A DNA stretch of 42,801 nt from Candidatus Eiseniibacteriota bacterium (GTDB lineage: Bacteria > Joyebacterota > Joyebacteria > Joyebacterales > Joyebacteraceae): positions 1 through 42,801 of the forward strand of contig JAUWLR010000007.1 of the NCBI GenBank assembly GCA_030613615.1, read 5' to 3'. This document shows positions 1-9,001 of the stretch, piece by piece; the first letter of the stretch is position 1; the number at the start of each line of letters is the position of its first letter. The translations under genes were made by a program, and so were the position numbers. The notes under the pieces are model-generated. The model ran no database searches. It was not told the origin of the DNA and worked only from the letters and a program-made list of their open reading frames with translations.

Positions 1-2
1 GC

Positions 3-593
3 GGCGCGTTTCACGTGGATAACATCAGGGTGTACGACTTCGCGACCGGCGAGGTGTACTTCTACGACGACTGTGAGGACGGCATCGGTCTCTGCGAACC
101 CACGGTCCCCCCGGCGGCGGGTGACTGGTGGCACATCATCGCCCGCAGCTGTCCGGCCTACTCGGACCCGCACTCGTGGTGGTGCGGGGATGATGCGGAC
201 ACGAGCCACGTGCCGCCGGGGCTGCACAACGAACTATTCACCCCACTGGTCGAATTCATCAGCGCGGTCTGGAGGTGCACGGTTTACTTCGCCAGTCACT
301 TCGCAGTACCGACAGTGGACAACGACTACATAGAGTTTCTTGGGACATGCGACGGGGATGATTACTACAGCTTCGGCGCATACTGGGGCGACTTCGGTTC
401 GTGCGACGGCTGGGACGGCACGGCCCTCAACATCGGCTTCGACGTCGGCCAGTTCTCGCCGAACGTATTTGTGGAGGCCGCGGGCTTCAAGTTCATCTTC
501 CACACGACCGACGACGGCTGCGGCCCCGGCGCGGCCGGGGATGCGGGCGTCATGATCGATGAGATCTACATGCTAGGCTACCCGTTCTGGTGA
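3..593 (+). CDS. C-terminal part of a secreted beta-sandwich protein (5' end outside window)
   Basis: The reading frame is open to the left edge of the window, so the GTG at 15 is probably not the true start and only the C-terminal ~196 residues are visible. The fragment is rich in Asp, Trp, Tyr, Gly and Cys. It has stretches such as GDWWHI, HSWWCGD and GVMIDEIYML, which resemble the MAM-like/jelly-roll domains seen in secreted proteins and immune-inhibitor-A-type peptidases of FCB bacteria. It most likely acts outside the cell or on the surface, but no catalytic residues can be seen. It lacks the FlgD-like C-terminal domain found on the next gene. It precedes the subtilisin gene by 89 bp on the same strand and may share a transcript with it. 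Function not recognised; the assignment is by resemblance only. Confidence 0.7.
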   Translation, partial: GAFHVDNIRVYDFATGEVYFYDDCEDGIGLCEPTVPPAAGDWWHIIARSCPAYSDPHSWWCGDDADTSHVPPGLHNELFTPLVEFISAVWRCTVYFASHFAVPTVDNDYIEFLGTCDGDDYYSFGAYWGDFGSCDGWDGTALNIGFDVGQFSPNVFVEAAGFKFIFHTTDDGCGPGAAGDAGVMIDEIYMLGYPFW

Positions 594-682
594 TGTAGCC
601 AGAATCGCGGAGAGCTGGAAGAAATACCACGGCAAGACCCGGCGCCGCGGAGGGCCGGGGACCACCAGGCAAGGAGGAACTT

Positions 683-3082
683 GTGTCAAGATGCGGAAGC
701 ATGATCGCGGGCATCGTGCTCGTGTCGCTCGTGGCGGCACCGGCGGCATGCGGAACGCCGGGTGGGACCATCCACCTCCTCACCCACCCCTTCAACCCGG
801 TGGAAGGCGAGCCGGCGATCGACAGCCGGCTCAAGGCAGAGTCGCCGGCGCCGGGAGAATCCGGGTACTACCTCGTGCAGCTTGCGGGAGCCTCGACGGA
901 CGAGCGAAAGGCCGCGGTGGAAGCGCTCGGCGGCGAGCTCATCGCCTACGTGCCGGACGACACGTGGATCACGAGGATCGAGGGAGACCCGTCGGGGTCG
1001 CTGCTCGCTTCACCGGAGGTGGCGTGGGTGGGCGCGTTCCACCCGGCCTACAAGATCTCTCCCACCATCGGCACTCATGAGTTCAGGAATCCGAAGCGCG
1101 CGGGTGATTCGTTTCTGACCCTGCGCGTGCGCGTCTTCGATGATATCGCGGGCACCGCGGTCGCACTCGAGCGGCTCGGCGTTGAGGTGCTCGAGGCAAG
1201 CGACGACGGATTTCAGAAGCTTCTCGTGGTGCACTCCTCCAGACAGATGGTCAACGCCATCGCGCGTTTGCCCGAGGTCTGGTGGATCGAGGAGAAACCG
1301 GAGTTCTACCTTATGAACGACACCACGAAGTGGGTCGTTCAGTCTAACGTCAGCGGCAGCACACCGATCTGGAGCCACGGAATTCACGGAGAGAACCAGC
1401 TGGTCGCCGTGATGGACTCGGGACTGGACTACAACTCTTGCTGGTTCCGGGAGACGGGCGGAGCGGTTCCGGGGCCGTCTCACCGCAAGGTCGTCGACTA
1501 CACGGCCTACGGCGGCGGAGTCGCGTACGACGGATGCGACACGGGGCACGGCACGCACGTCTGCGGGACGCTTGCGGGCGACCAGTCGTACATCAACGCC
1601 GGCAACTACGATTACAACGGCATGGCCTACAAAGCCAAACTGATGATGCAGGACGTCGGCGCCGACGACGAGTGGGCATGTATGATCGGCGAGGTCCTGA
1701 TACCGACGAGCCTCAGCTCCGCGTACACCAACGCGTACGGGCTCGGCGCGCGCATACACTCGAACTCGTGGGGCAGCACCGAGAACTCGTACGATTCATA
1801 TTGCGTGGACATAGACAACTTCATGTGGAACAACCCGCAGTTCCTGGTTCTGTTCGCCGCGGGCAACGGGGGGCCAGGCGGCAGCACGGTCGGATACCCC
1901 GGCACCGCGAAGAACTGCATCACCGTCGGCGCGCCACGCAGGCCGCCGGACCAGGACGTGGTGGCCAGCTACTCCAGCAGAGGGCCCGCGCACGATGGGC
2001 GCTACAAGCCAACGGTGACGGCGCCCGGCGGCGAGGCCGGCTACAGCTATGTCAATTCGGCCGACAACGATCCGGGCAATCCGCCCGCGCAGACGTGCAA
2101 CATGGTCAGCGAGCCGTTCCAGGGCACGTCGATGGCGACCCCGGCGGTCGCAGGGCTGGCGGCCCTCGCCAGGCAGTATTTCGAGGAGGGGTGGTTCCCT
2201 TACGGCATGCCCACCGCAGGTGAGGAGCTCACGCCAAGCGCCGCGCTGGTCAAGGCTACGATCGTGAACTCCGGGACCGACATGGCAACGGCCGATATCC
2301 CCAACCACAACGAGGGATGGGGCCGCGTGCTCCTGAACGACGTCCTGTACTTCGACGGTGACGCGATCGAGCTGAAGCTGGAAGACGAGGCCGGAGGCGT
2401 CTCGCACGGCGGAACGAGCGACTACTCGTTCACGGTGGACAGCTCCTCTGTGCCGCTCGAGATCGCGCTGGTGTGGACGGACTATCCTGCTACCGCCGGC
2501 ACGGGCGTTGCGCTTCAGAACAACCTCGACCTGACGGTCACCGCGCCGGGCGGAACGGAGTACAAGGGGAACTGTTTCAGCGGAGGTCAGTCGGCAACTG
2601 GCGGTTCCTACGACATCAGGAACGTCGAGGAGGCCGTGCGGCTGAACGCACCTCCGACCGGCGCCTACACGATCACGGTGGACGGGACGAACGTGCCCCA
2701 CGCGCCGCAGCCGTTCGCGCTGGTCGTCACGGGGTCGTTCGCCAACTGGCCGCCCCAGAGCGGAGTCGAGGATGACCCGGTGATGGACGGCAGGGCGTTC
2801 GCTATCGAGGGCATCTCGCCCAACCCGTTCAACCCCCAGGCCGTGATCTCCTACACCCTCCACTCCGTTGAGACGGGCCAGGCGCACGTCACTCTTCGTG
2901 TGATGAGCGTGGACGGACGCGTCGTCAGCACGCTCGTCGACAGGGTCCAGGACCCCGGACCTCACGAGATCGTGTGGAACGGTACGGACGCCGACGGCTT
3001 CCCTGTCGCGAGCGGCATCTACTTCTGCGACCTGTCGTACGGCGGAGAGAGAGACACCAGGAAGATGACGCTTCTGAAGTAG
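683..3082 (+). CDS. Secreted subtilisin-family (S8) serine peptidase with C-terminal FlgD-like domain
   Basis: A GTG start is chosen because AGGAGG ends 5 nt upstream; it opens a hydrophobic signal peptide (residues ~1-24). Residues ~60-210 form a pro-region. The S8 catalytic domain follows, with the triad visible as Asp245 (VAVMDSG), His289 (GHGTHVCG) and Ser483 (GTSMATPA), and the oxyanion Asn in FAAGNGG. After it comes a jelly-roll domain of the KP-43 type (around LEIALVWTDYP). A final ~80-residue FlgD/Ig-like domain has the typical ISPNPFNP start and ends RKMTLLK. All catalytic residues are present, so it should be an active extracellular or surface protease. The C-terminal domain is common on exported proteins of Eisenbacteria and related phyla and may be a sorting or anchoring tail (inference). 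At 799 residues it is normal for this architecture. The following hairpin ends the transcript. Confidence 0.95.
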   Translation: MSRCGSMIAGIVLVSLVAAPAACGTPGGTIHLLTHPFNPVEGEPAIDSRLKAESPAPGESGYYLVQLAGASTDERKAAVEALGGELIAYVPDDTWITRIEGDPSGSLLASPEVAWVGAFHPAYKISPTIGTHEFRNPKRAGDSFLTLRVRVFDDIAGTAVALERLGVEVLEASDDGFQKLLVVHSSRQMVNAIARLPEVWWIEEKPEFYLMNDTTKWVVQSNVSGSTPIWSHGIHGENQLVAVMDSGLDYNSCWFRETGGAVPGPSHRKVVDYTAYGGGVAYDGCDTGHGTHVCGTLAGDQSYINAGNYDYNGMAYKAKLMMQDVGADDEWACMIGEVLIPTSLSSAYTNAYGLGARIHSNSWGSTENSYDSYCVDIDNFMWNNPQFLVLFAAGNGGPGGSTVGYPGTAKNCITVGAPRRPPDQDVVASYSSRGPAHDGRYKPTVTAPGGEAGYSYVNSADNDPGNPPAQTCNMVSEPFQGTSMATPAVAGLAALARQYFEEGWFPYGMPTAGEELTPSAALVKATIVNSGTDMATADIPNHNEGWGRVLLNDVLYFDGDAIELKLEDEAGGVSHGGTSDYSFTVDSSSVPLEIALVWTDYPATAGTGVALQNNLDLTVTAPGGTEYKGNCFSGGQSATGGSYDIRNVEEAVRLNAPPTGAYTITVDGTNVPHAPQPFALVVTGSFANWPPQSGVEDDPVMDGRAFAIEGISPNPFNPQAVISYTLHSVETGQAHVTLRVMSVDGRVVSTLVDRVQDPGPHEIVWNGTDADGFPVASGIYFCDLSYGGERDTRKMTLLK

Positions 3083-3135
3083 CCAAACCGCGTGACGCAC
3101 CCTCCGGTCGCGGGTGCGCAACGATAGCAAGATGC

Positions 3136-3170
3136 AGAGAGGCCTCCGCCTTGAGTGCGGAGGCCTCTCT
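3136..3170. terminator. Perfect 14-bp hairpin between convergent genes (bidirectional terminator-like)
   Basis: AGAGAGGCCTCCGC at 3136-3149 and its exact complement at 3157-3170 enclose a 7-nt loop. The hairpin lies between the stop of the plus-strand peptidase (3082) and the stop of the minus-strand membrane gene (3230), as expected for a shared terminator. There is no T-run on the plus side and only a few scattered Ts on the minus side, so it could instead protect 3' ends. Confidence 0.65.
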
Positions 3171-3229
3171 CATTCCGTGCGGAACTGCATCCAGAAGCGG
3201 AGCTCTCCTCCGAGCCTGCTCGCCGTCTC

Positions 3230-3628
3230 TCAGAGCGCCTCATCGGCAGGCCGTGCCGCCTGCTCTCTTCTCCGCGAGAGCAAACCGTGTGTCACGTACA
3301 GAATCCCGGGTATCGCTACCATCACCGCAATGGGAAGGATCCCGGGCATGAAACTCACATACGCCCACCATCCGAACAGACACACGATGGCGAGAACGCC
3401 CCCGACCAGTCCCCAACGGAAGGCGAGCGCGTACGCCACGAACACACCGAAGGGGAACATCGAGAGCCCCAGCCACTCCTTTCCCCTCGGCATCGCCTCG
3501 CCGGCGGGGTGGACGAAGTTGACCACGATCACGAAGACGAGCACCGCGACGAATACCCCACCAGTGATGCGGGCACTCCACAGGAGAGCGCGAAGTCCAC
3601 GGCCTGCTCCTTCAGCCGAATCAGCCAT
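3230..3628 (-). CDS. Small four-helix integral membrane protein (DUF7670-like)
   Basis: The protein has 132 residues. The ATG at 3628 is preferred over the upstream TTG (3649) and ATG (3643) because GGAGGG at 3641-3636 lies 7 nt before it. A short polar N-terminus is followed by four predicted transmembrane helices with very short loops (around residues 20-38, 55-72, 75-92 and 97-115), ending in a basic tail (LSRRREQ). There are no catalytic motifs. Layout and length match the small membrane family I know as DUF7670; function unknown. It starts 27 bp downstream of the tricorn protease stop on the same strand and is probably co-transcribed with it. The gene at 10141 has a similar layout and may be a distant relative. 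Confidence 0.8.
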   Translation of the reverse strand: MADSAEGAGRGLRALLWSARITGGVFVAVLVFVIVVNFVHPAGEAMPRGKEWLGLSMFPFGVFVAYALAFRWGLVGGVLAIVCLFGWWAYVSFMPGILPIAVMVAIPGILYVTHGLLSRRREQAARPADEAL

Positions 3629-3655
3629 CTGACTGCCCTCCATCCGCAACCGCGC

Positions 3656-6600
3656 CTAGTCGAGCTGCTTCATCAGCACTTCGACCGCGCGCTCGAGCTG
3701 CGCGTCGGCGCCTTCCATCGACTCCTCCGGCACCGCGTCGACCCTGACGTCGGGCTCGATGCCCCAGTTCTCCAGGTTCTTCCCGGTAAGGTCGTACCAT
3801 CCCGAGCCGGGCACCCGGAACATGGTGCCATCGATAAGCGGTACGTCATTCGTGCCTATCACCGCGCCGAACGTCGGTGTTCCGACAACTGGTCCAAGTC
3901 CCAGCACTTTCCATCCCATCGGGAATATCTCGGCGTCGCTGTAGCAGCTCTCGTCTATCACGAGCGCGAGCGGCATGGTATAGAGCTCGAGCGGGTTGTA
4001 GGAGGGCGGCCTGCCGCGCGACATCGTGTAGCCGTACACTCGCCTGTCGAGGTACCGCAGGATCTCATCGTGAACCGAGCCGCCACCGTTGCCGCGGATG
4101 TCCACGATGAGCCCGTCCTTGTCCTTGCCCTGGGCGAAGAGGTCTTCCTCGAACTGGAAGAGGTTACCGGTGCCCATGCCCGCGATGTGCAGGTATCCGA
4201 GCCTGCCCCTGGAGGCACGCTCGACCTTCTCCCGGCGCTGCCGCACGCGGTCCTCGTAGGCCAGCGCGTGGACCGAACGCACGGGCCGGATCCTCACCTC
4301 GCGGCGGTTTCCGCCGCCCGCTGACGATGCCACTTCGATCAGTATCTCATCGCCGGCGGTGTCCTCGAGCAGCACGTGGTAGTTCTCACCCGGCGCTATC
4401 TCATGCCCGCCGATGGAAAGGATGTAGTCCCCGGCGACGATGCCCTCACGCTCGGCCGGGCTGTCGGGTATCACCTTCCTCACGAGAATACCGGGCCCAT
4501 CGTACCGCTCGTCGTGGTAGACCCCGAGCCTTCCCGTCGACCCACCTCCCCCGCCCCACTTGTAGATGCCAAGGTGCGACGCGGACAGCTCACCGAGCAT
4601 CTCCCGCACGACCGCACGGAACTCCTCCTCGGTGTACGCCGCCATCGCCAGAGGCTCGTACTTGTCTCGTATGGCGGGCCAGTCGACGCCGTGGAACTCG
4701 GGGTCGTAGAACCCGTTCAAGAGCAGCCGCCACGCCTCTGTGAACATCACCTCCCGCTCTGCAGGTATGTTGACCGTCATCCTGACGGAGAAGCCGACGG
4801 CGCCGCGGCCTGTCACGCTGCCCGAATCGGGGTCGATGCTGACGCTCGAGATCGTGCGTCCGTCAATGTAGTAGCAGGTCTTGCCGTCCTGGTCCCAGTA
4901 GAGATCCGTCGGATCGCTTCCGCCCTGTGAGACCTGCGTCAGGCTGCTGCCCTTCCAGTCGACCAGCCACAGATTGTCCCGCCGGAGGCTTCGGTCACGG
5001 AAGGCGTAGTAGTGCCCGTCGGGAGTCTGTGCGTAGAAATCGTAGCCGCCGCGCATGTCCATGACCGTGATAGTGCGCTCGTTGATGCGGTCGAAATCGA
5101 TGGTAACGTCAACGTCCTCGTCCTCGCCTTCGTCTTCTCCCTCGTCTTCAGCGTCGCCGGCCGCATCTTCGGCCTCGTCCTCCTCGTCCTCCTCGCGCTC
5201 CTCGTCAGTCTTCCAGTAGTCGTCCTTCAGCAACCAGATGTACTTGAGCGCGTACCGGCCGTCGTCGGTCCTCGACGCGAACGAGAGACGCTTCCCGTCG
5301 TCGGACCAGCGCGGCTGGAAGTCATCGTTCGGGTGCTCGGTGACGTCGACGGGCTCCCCGCCTCCCGCGGGCACGATGAAGATGTCTTCCTTGTGACCCA
5401 TCGTCGTGCGGGAGAAGGCGATCCACCGACCGTCAGGTGACCACGCCATGTGCAGAATACCGGGTTCCTCAACGAGTTGGCTCTGGTGCGCCCCGTCCAC
5501 GTCCATCGTCCAGAGCTGCCTGTCACCGCGCATGTAGGCGATGACGTCGCCCTCGGGAGAGGCGCTCGGTGAGAACTCGTCCTCCGGGGAATCGGTCAGC
5601 CGCGTCGTCTCGAACTTGAGCGCGTCCGAGAGCAGCGGCTCTCCCTCCTCTGCCGAGGTGACGGCATAGAGGTCGTAGTCGCCCGTGCGATCCGATGCGA
5701 AGACGAGCGTCTCGCCGTCGAGCATCCAGGAAGGGTCCTTCTCTCTCGCGGCCGTCTCGGTCACGCGTCTCGCGTCTCCAGCCTCCCCATCCTCGAAGGG
5801 GCAGACGAAGAGTTCACCTCGCACGACGAGGGCGAGCTCCGTCTCATCCGGCGAGAACGCGAACTGCGTCACACCTCTCGAGAGGTTCAGGACAAGGTCC
5901 TCGTTCCACTTGAGGTCGCTCGCAACAGAGATGACCACCTCTGTCGGCTCCCCGTCGGGCAGCTTGAGCTTCCAGATGCCCGCGTCCCACTCGTACACGA
6001 TGAGCGAGCCGTCCTCGGAGACCCTTGCCATCTGAACGCCGTCGTGGACGTGGTGCGTCACCTGGAAGGGCCCGCCCACGACCTTGGGCTTCCCGCTCTC
6101 CCCCGACGCCGGCAGATCGACGATCACGTTCCAGATGTTGGCTACGGAATCGGCGCGCTCGGACACGAAGTAGAGCGTGCGCCCATCCGCACCCCACATC
6201 GGGCTGTCGTCGTTGTAGAGAGAGCGCACGGCGCGGTAGCTCGGGCCGCCGTCGATGGCCCGAATCCAGATGTCGCGGGCGGCGGAGCCGTAGTAGTGCT
6301 GGCGCCACCAGGGGGTCCTGCCGCGGACGTACGCGAGCCAGCGTCCGTCCGGCGAGACCGACGTATTGTACCCTCGGTCATGCAGAACCCGCCGGGGTAG
6401 ACCACCGGACACCGACACGCGGTAGACATTGGACTCCAGCGTGTCGCGGTAGGACGTGAAGAGCACGCTTCCGCCGTCGCGGTCCCAGCACTGAGGGATG
6501 TCCCACGAGCTGTGCCACGTCAGTCGCTCGGGTACTCCTCCGGCGGAGGGGATGACGTAAACGTCCGCGTTCCCCGCCCTGTCGGACGAGAACGCGATGC

Positions 6601-6907
6601 GGTCGCCTTCCGGCGACCACAGAGGAACGTCGTCGTAGGCCTCGTGCACGGTGAGGCGCGTCGCGGCCCCGCCGGTGGACTCGACCCTCCACAGGTCCCC
6701 CATGTACGAGAACGCGATCTCACTGCCGTCCGGCGAAGGGGCCGGCTGCCTGGCATTGAGAATGCCATCGCCGGCGAAGCAGGGAAGGGCGGCGAGCAGA
6801 ACAATGAGGGCGGCCGCCAGTGTCACGGTAGTTGCTTGCTGCGCGCCTCGGTGGCCCGGCGCCTCTTCCGGCACGGTCATCTGTGACAGGGCGAAACGGT
6901 TCGACAT
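3656..6907 (-). CDS. Tricorn protease homologue (beta-propeller, PDZ, S41 peptidase)
   Basis: The start ATG at 6907 follows GGGGGGAG; the ORF's 12-residue extension has no such site. A signal-type hydrophobic stretch (residues ~25-50, ending LPCFAGDG) suggests export to the periplasm. Two WD/TolB-like propellers follow, with repeated SPDG, SPEGD and WSPDGRWIAFS blades (to ~residue 590). A highly acidic linker of ~30 Asp/Glu residues comes next, then the rest of the tricorn core, a PDZ domain (~800-880) and the S41 catalytic domain. The tricorn catalytic set is complete: Ser777-His778 (SASH), nucleophile Ser990 with Asp991 (CYSDAE), and Glu1046 (NLENWG). The family trims peptides of about 6-12 residues. 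At 1083 residues it has the usual length. It lies downstream of the histidine phosphatase and upstream of the small membrane protein on the same strand. Confidence 0.95.
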   Translation of the reverse strand: MSNRFALSQMTVPEEAPGHRGAQQATTVTLAAALIVLLAALPCFAGDGILNARQPAPSPDGSEIAFSYMGDLWRVESTGGAATRLTVHEAYDDVPLWSPEGDRIAFSSDRAGNADVYVIPSAGGVPERLTWHSSWDIPQCWDRDGGSVLFTSYRDTLESNVYRVSVSGGLPRRVLHDRGYNTSVSPDGRWLAYVRGRTPWWRQHYYGSAARDIWIRAIDGGPSYRAVRSLYNDDSPMWGADGRTLYFVSERADSVANIWNVIVDLPASGESGKPKVVGGPFQVTHHVHDGVQMARVSEDGSLIVYEWDAGIWKLKLPDGEPTEVVISVASDLKWNEDLVLNLSRGVTQFAFSPDETELALVVRGELFVCPFEDGEAGDARRVTETAAREKDPSWMLDGETLVFASDRTGDYDLYAVTSAEEGEPLLSDALKFETTRLTDSPEDEFSPSASPEGDVIAYMRGDRQLWTMDVDGAHQSQLVEEPGILHMAWSPDGRWIAFSRTTMGHKEDIFIVPAGGGEPVDVTEHPNDDFQPRWSDDGKRLSFASRTDDGRYALKYIWLLKDDYWKTDEEREEDEEDEAEDAAGDAEDEGEDEGEDEDVDVTIDFDRINERTITVMDMRGGYDFYAQTPDGHYYAFRDRSLRRDNLWLVDWKGSSLTQVSQGGSDPTDLYWDQDGKTCYYIDGRTISSVSIDPDSGSVTGRGAVGFSVRMTVNIPAEREVMFTEAWRLLLNGFYDPEFHGVDWPAIRDKYEPLAMAAYTEEEFRAVVREMLGELSASHLGIYKWGGGGGSTGRLGVYHDERYDGPGILVRKVIPDSPAEREGIVAGDYILSIGGHEIAPGENYHVLLEDTAGDEILIEVASSAGGGNRREVRIRPVRSVHALAYEDRVRQRREKVERASRGRLGYLHIAGMGTGNLFQFEEDLFAQGKDKDGLIVDIRGNGGGSVHDEILRYLDRRVYGYTMSRGRPPSYNPLELYTMPLALVIDESCYSDAEIFPMGWKVLGLGPVVGTPTFGAVIGTNDVPLIDGTMFRVPGSGWYDLTGKNLENWGIEPDVRVDAVPEESMEGADAQLERAVEVLMKQLD

Positions 6908-6994
6908 CGGCTCCCCCCGCGGCCGCGTCGAAGGCCGCAACATGTGCAGGCCCCAGGTGTGCCCGTCTCCGGACTCCTTAGGCCCGCTCTGGCT

Positions 6995-7621
6995 CTAGAA
7001 GTACTCCACTGTTCTCTCGTTCAGGTGGCAAGCTTCGTTCCATTTGAGCATAACGAAGGCGCCGTCGTTGAATCCGAAGACAGAGTAGCCCGCATTGTCC
7101 AGGTAGAACCTCCAGAAGTAGCCGCTCTCCATGCCCATGAGCGCGCCCGCCAGGAGCTTGGCCACTGACCTGTGCGACACGATGACCATCCTGGAGTCCC
7201 TGTGCTCATCCACGAGCTCGAGCGTTCGAGCGTACGCCCGCTCTCTCACGTCCGCGAGGCTCTCGCCCCCGGGGATCCGCAGAGCATCCGGGTCTTCCAT
7301 CCACAGGCGCCACAGCTCCGGCTGTTCCCGCCTCACGCGCTCCTTCTCCCTGCCCTGCCACTCCCCCAGATCGATGTTGTTGAACGCGGGATCCACAATG
7401 GGTCTGAGACCGTGCGGAGACGCCACCGCCCGCGCGGTGTCCAGCGCGCGGCCCATCGGGCTTGCGAACACCGCGGCGACCGGGACGCCGGACAGCGCCA
7501 CGGCGACCGCTTCAGCCTGTGTCCGACCGCGCTCATTGAGGGCGACATCGGCGCGCCCCCTGAACACGCCCGCCGTATTGAGCTCTGTCTCACCGTGGCG
7601 TACGAGAACGATCTCCGTCAT
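6995..7621 (-). CDS. Histidine phosphatase family protein (phosphoglycerate mutase-like)
   Basis: The protein has 208 residues. The RHG motif with catalytic His9 (LVRHGETELN) is at the N-terminus, followed by the conserved SPMGRALDTA arginine region, GEWQGRE, PGGES and the second histidine in IVSHRSVAK. All the family's active-site positions appear intact. Members of this size hydrolyse small phosphomonoesters (for example alpha-ribazole phosphate or phosphoglycerate) or act as mutases. The sequence alone does not decide the substrate, and no cobalamin genes are nearby to support a CobC role. There is no signal peptide, so it is cytoplasmic. The ATG start is preceded by AGGAGG at ~11 nt. The tricorn gene follows 87 bp downstream on the same strand and may be co-transcribed. 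Confidence 0.9.
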   Translation of the reverse strand: MTEIVLVRHGETELNTAGVFRGRADVALNERGRTQAEAVAVALSGVPVAAVFASPMGRALDTARAVASPHGLRPIVDPAFNNIDLGEWQGREKERVRREQPELWRLWMEDPDALRIPGGESLADVRERAYARTLELVDEHRDSRMVIVSHRSVAKLLAGALMGMESGYFWRFYLDNAGYSVFGFNDGAFVMLKWNEACHLNERTVEYF

Positions 7622-7732
7622 CGGTCAGTCGGCCTCCTGCAGTCGCCGGATGATCGTATGTCTGATCGCGGCAGGCCCTCGGTCGCGCGTTCGACAGTGA
7701 ACTCCATCGCAAACACGGCATGCGGGCGGACG

Positions 7733-8947
7733 TCATCTGGCGGGGAAAAGGAACTCCACGGCCCGCGGGAAGCGGGACGCCCAGGCACGCTCATTGTGTA
7801 TCGCACCTTCATCTTCGATGTATCGCAGGTGACGCTTGATCACCAGGCCCTTCGCCATCAGTATGTTCCTGGCCTGACGATGCAGCTCTATGATGTCGGG
7901 GACACCGTCCTCGTTCCGGTCCGACTCGTCCTCCGCCGTGCCCATGTCCAGCCACACTTTCACGCCGGGAGGCGGACTCATCTCCTCCAGCACAGTCAGG
8001 ATCTGCGAGTTCGACCACCGGTAGCTGGTGGACATGGCGCCGACGCGAGAGAACACGTCCGGGTGCGTCCACGCGATGTAGAGAGACGCGATGCCGCCGA
8101 GCGAAGAACCCATGATGCCCGTGTGCTCGCGCTCAGGACGCGTGCGGTAGGTCGCATCGATGAACGGCTTGAGCTCGTCAACGATGAAGTCCGCGTAGCG
8201 GGACGCACCGCCGCCCTTGCCGCTGTCGGAATCCTGCGTCGGGGTGTACTCGAATTCCCTCTCGCTCGTGTTGCATATGCCGACGACTATCAGTGGCTCG
8301 ACCAGGCCCTCTCCTATCATGCGTTCCAGCGTCTCATCCACGCCCCACTCCACTCCGATGAAGGAGGTCGCGGCGTCGAAGATGTTCTGACCGTCGTGCA
8401 TGTAGAGTACCGGATACCGCCGCTCCTCGTCCTCCTCATACCCCGGTGGCACATATACCCGCACGCACCTGGTGTTCCCGAGTGCGGTCGAGGGAAAGTC
8501 CTCATGATGCCTGAGGTCGCCGACCACGGTGTAGATCTCCCTTTCCCCCGAATAGTCGCGCCAGTTCAGAACGCGGACCGCCACTGTCTCGTCACCGATC
8601 ACGTCATGTTCCCGATCCGGGATCTCCTCGAACCACCGTCCCTTCTCCACGGTCTCCCACGAACCCCTGGTGAACTTGTACTGGAACTCGAGACCCGCGG
8701 GCAGCATGAGTGTGATCGCATAGCTGAGGTCGCCTATCTTCCCCAGCTCGACCTTCCCGGGATCCCACGGGCCCAGCGAGGGAATGCTGCCCGAGATGAA
8801 GACGCTCGCGTCCGGAGGCGTGTCCTCCGGGACGAGTACCTTGAACGTGACCATCGCGTCGCGCGCGCACGCGGCGACTGGGAACGCGAGCACCGCGGCC
8901 ACCGCCAGCACCAGCAGTCGAATCCCCGTCGAAGAACCCCTTGTCAT
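7733..8947 (-). CDS. Secreted esterase (Fes/esterase-D type alpha/beta hydrolase) with N-terminal CBM20-like domain
   Basis: The ATG follows AGGAGG at 5 nt. A signal peptide occupies residues ~1-28 (VAAVLAFPVAACA). Residues ~30-130 look like a CBM20/starch-binding-type beta-sandwich (ISGSIPSLGPWDP, FQYKFTRGSWE). The rest is an esterase-D/enterochelin-esterase fold: YPVLYMHDGQN, the nucleophile elbow GSSLGG with Ser282, and the probable catalytic His384 (GAIHNE) near the C-terminus; the acid is likely within MGTAEDESD. Such proteins hydrolyse acyl or siderophore esters or esterified polysaccharides. The CBM-like domain hints at a glucan-linked substrate (inference). At 404 residues it is complete. 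It lies 54 bp downstream of the two small lipoprotein genes on the same strand, which may place them in one transcript. Confidence 0.9.
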   Translation of the reverse strand: MTRGSSTGIRLLVLAVAAVLAFPVAACARDAMVTFKVLVPEDTPPDASVFISGSIPSLGPWDPGKVELGKIGDLSYAITLMLPAGLEFQYKFTRGSWETVEKGRWFEEIPDREHDVIGDETVAVRVLNWRDYSGEREIYTVVGDLRHHEDFPSTALGNTRCVRVYVPPGYEEDEERRYPVLYMHDGQNIFDAATSFIGVEWGVDETLERMIGEGLVEPLIVVGICNTSEREFEYTPTQDSDSGKGGGASRYADFIVDELKPFIDATYRTRPEREHTGIMGSSLGGIASLYIAWTHPDVFSRVGAMSTSYRWSNSQILTVLEEMSPPPGVKVWLDMGTAEDESDRNEDGVPDIIELHRQARNILMAKGLVIKRHLRYIEDEGAIHNERAWASRFPRAVEFLFPAR

Positions 8948-9001
8948 GATGTCCTCCTGCGCGCCGCCACACCGTGTACCACACTTGCGGTGCCGGTCCG
9001 G

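Noticed and set aside
1796-3130. Minus-strand ORF of 444 residues over the subtilisin gene
   Set aside because: It is the antisense shadow of a gene with an intact catalytic triad and shows no recognisable domain.
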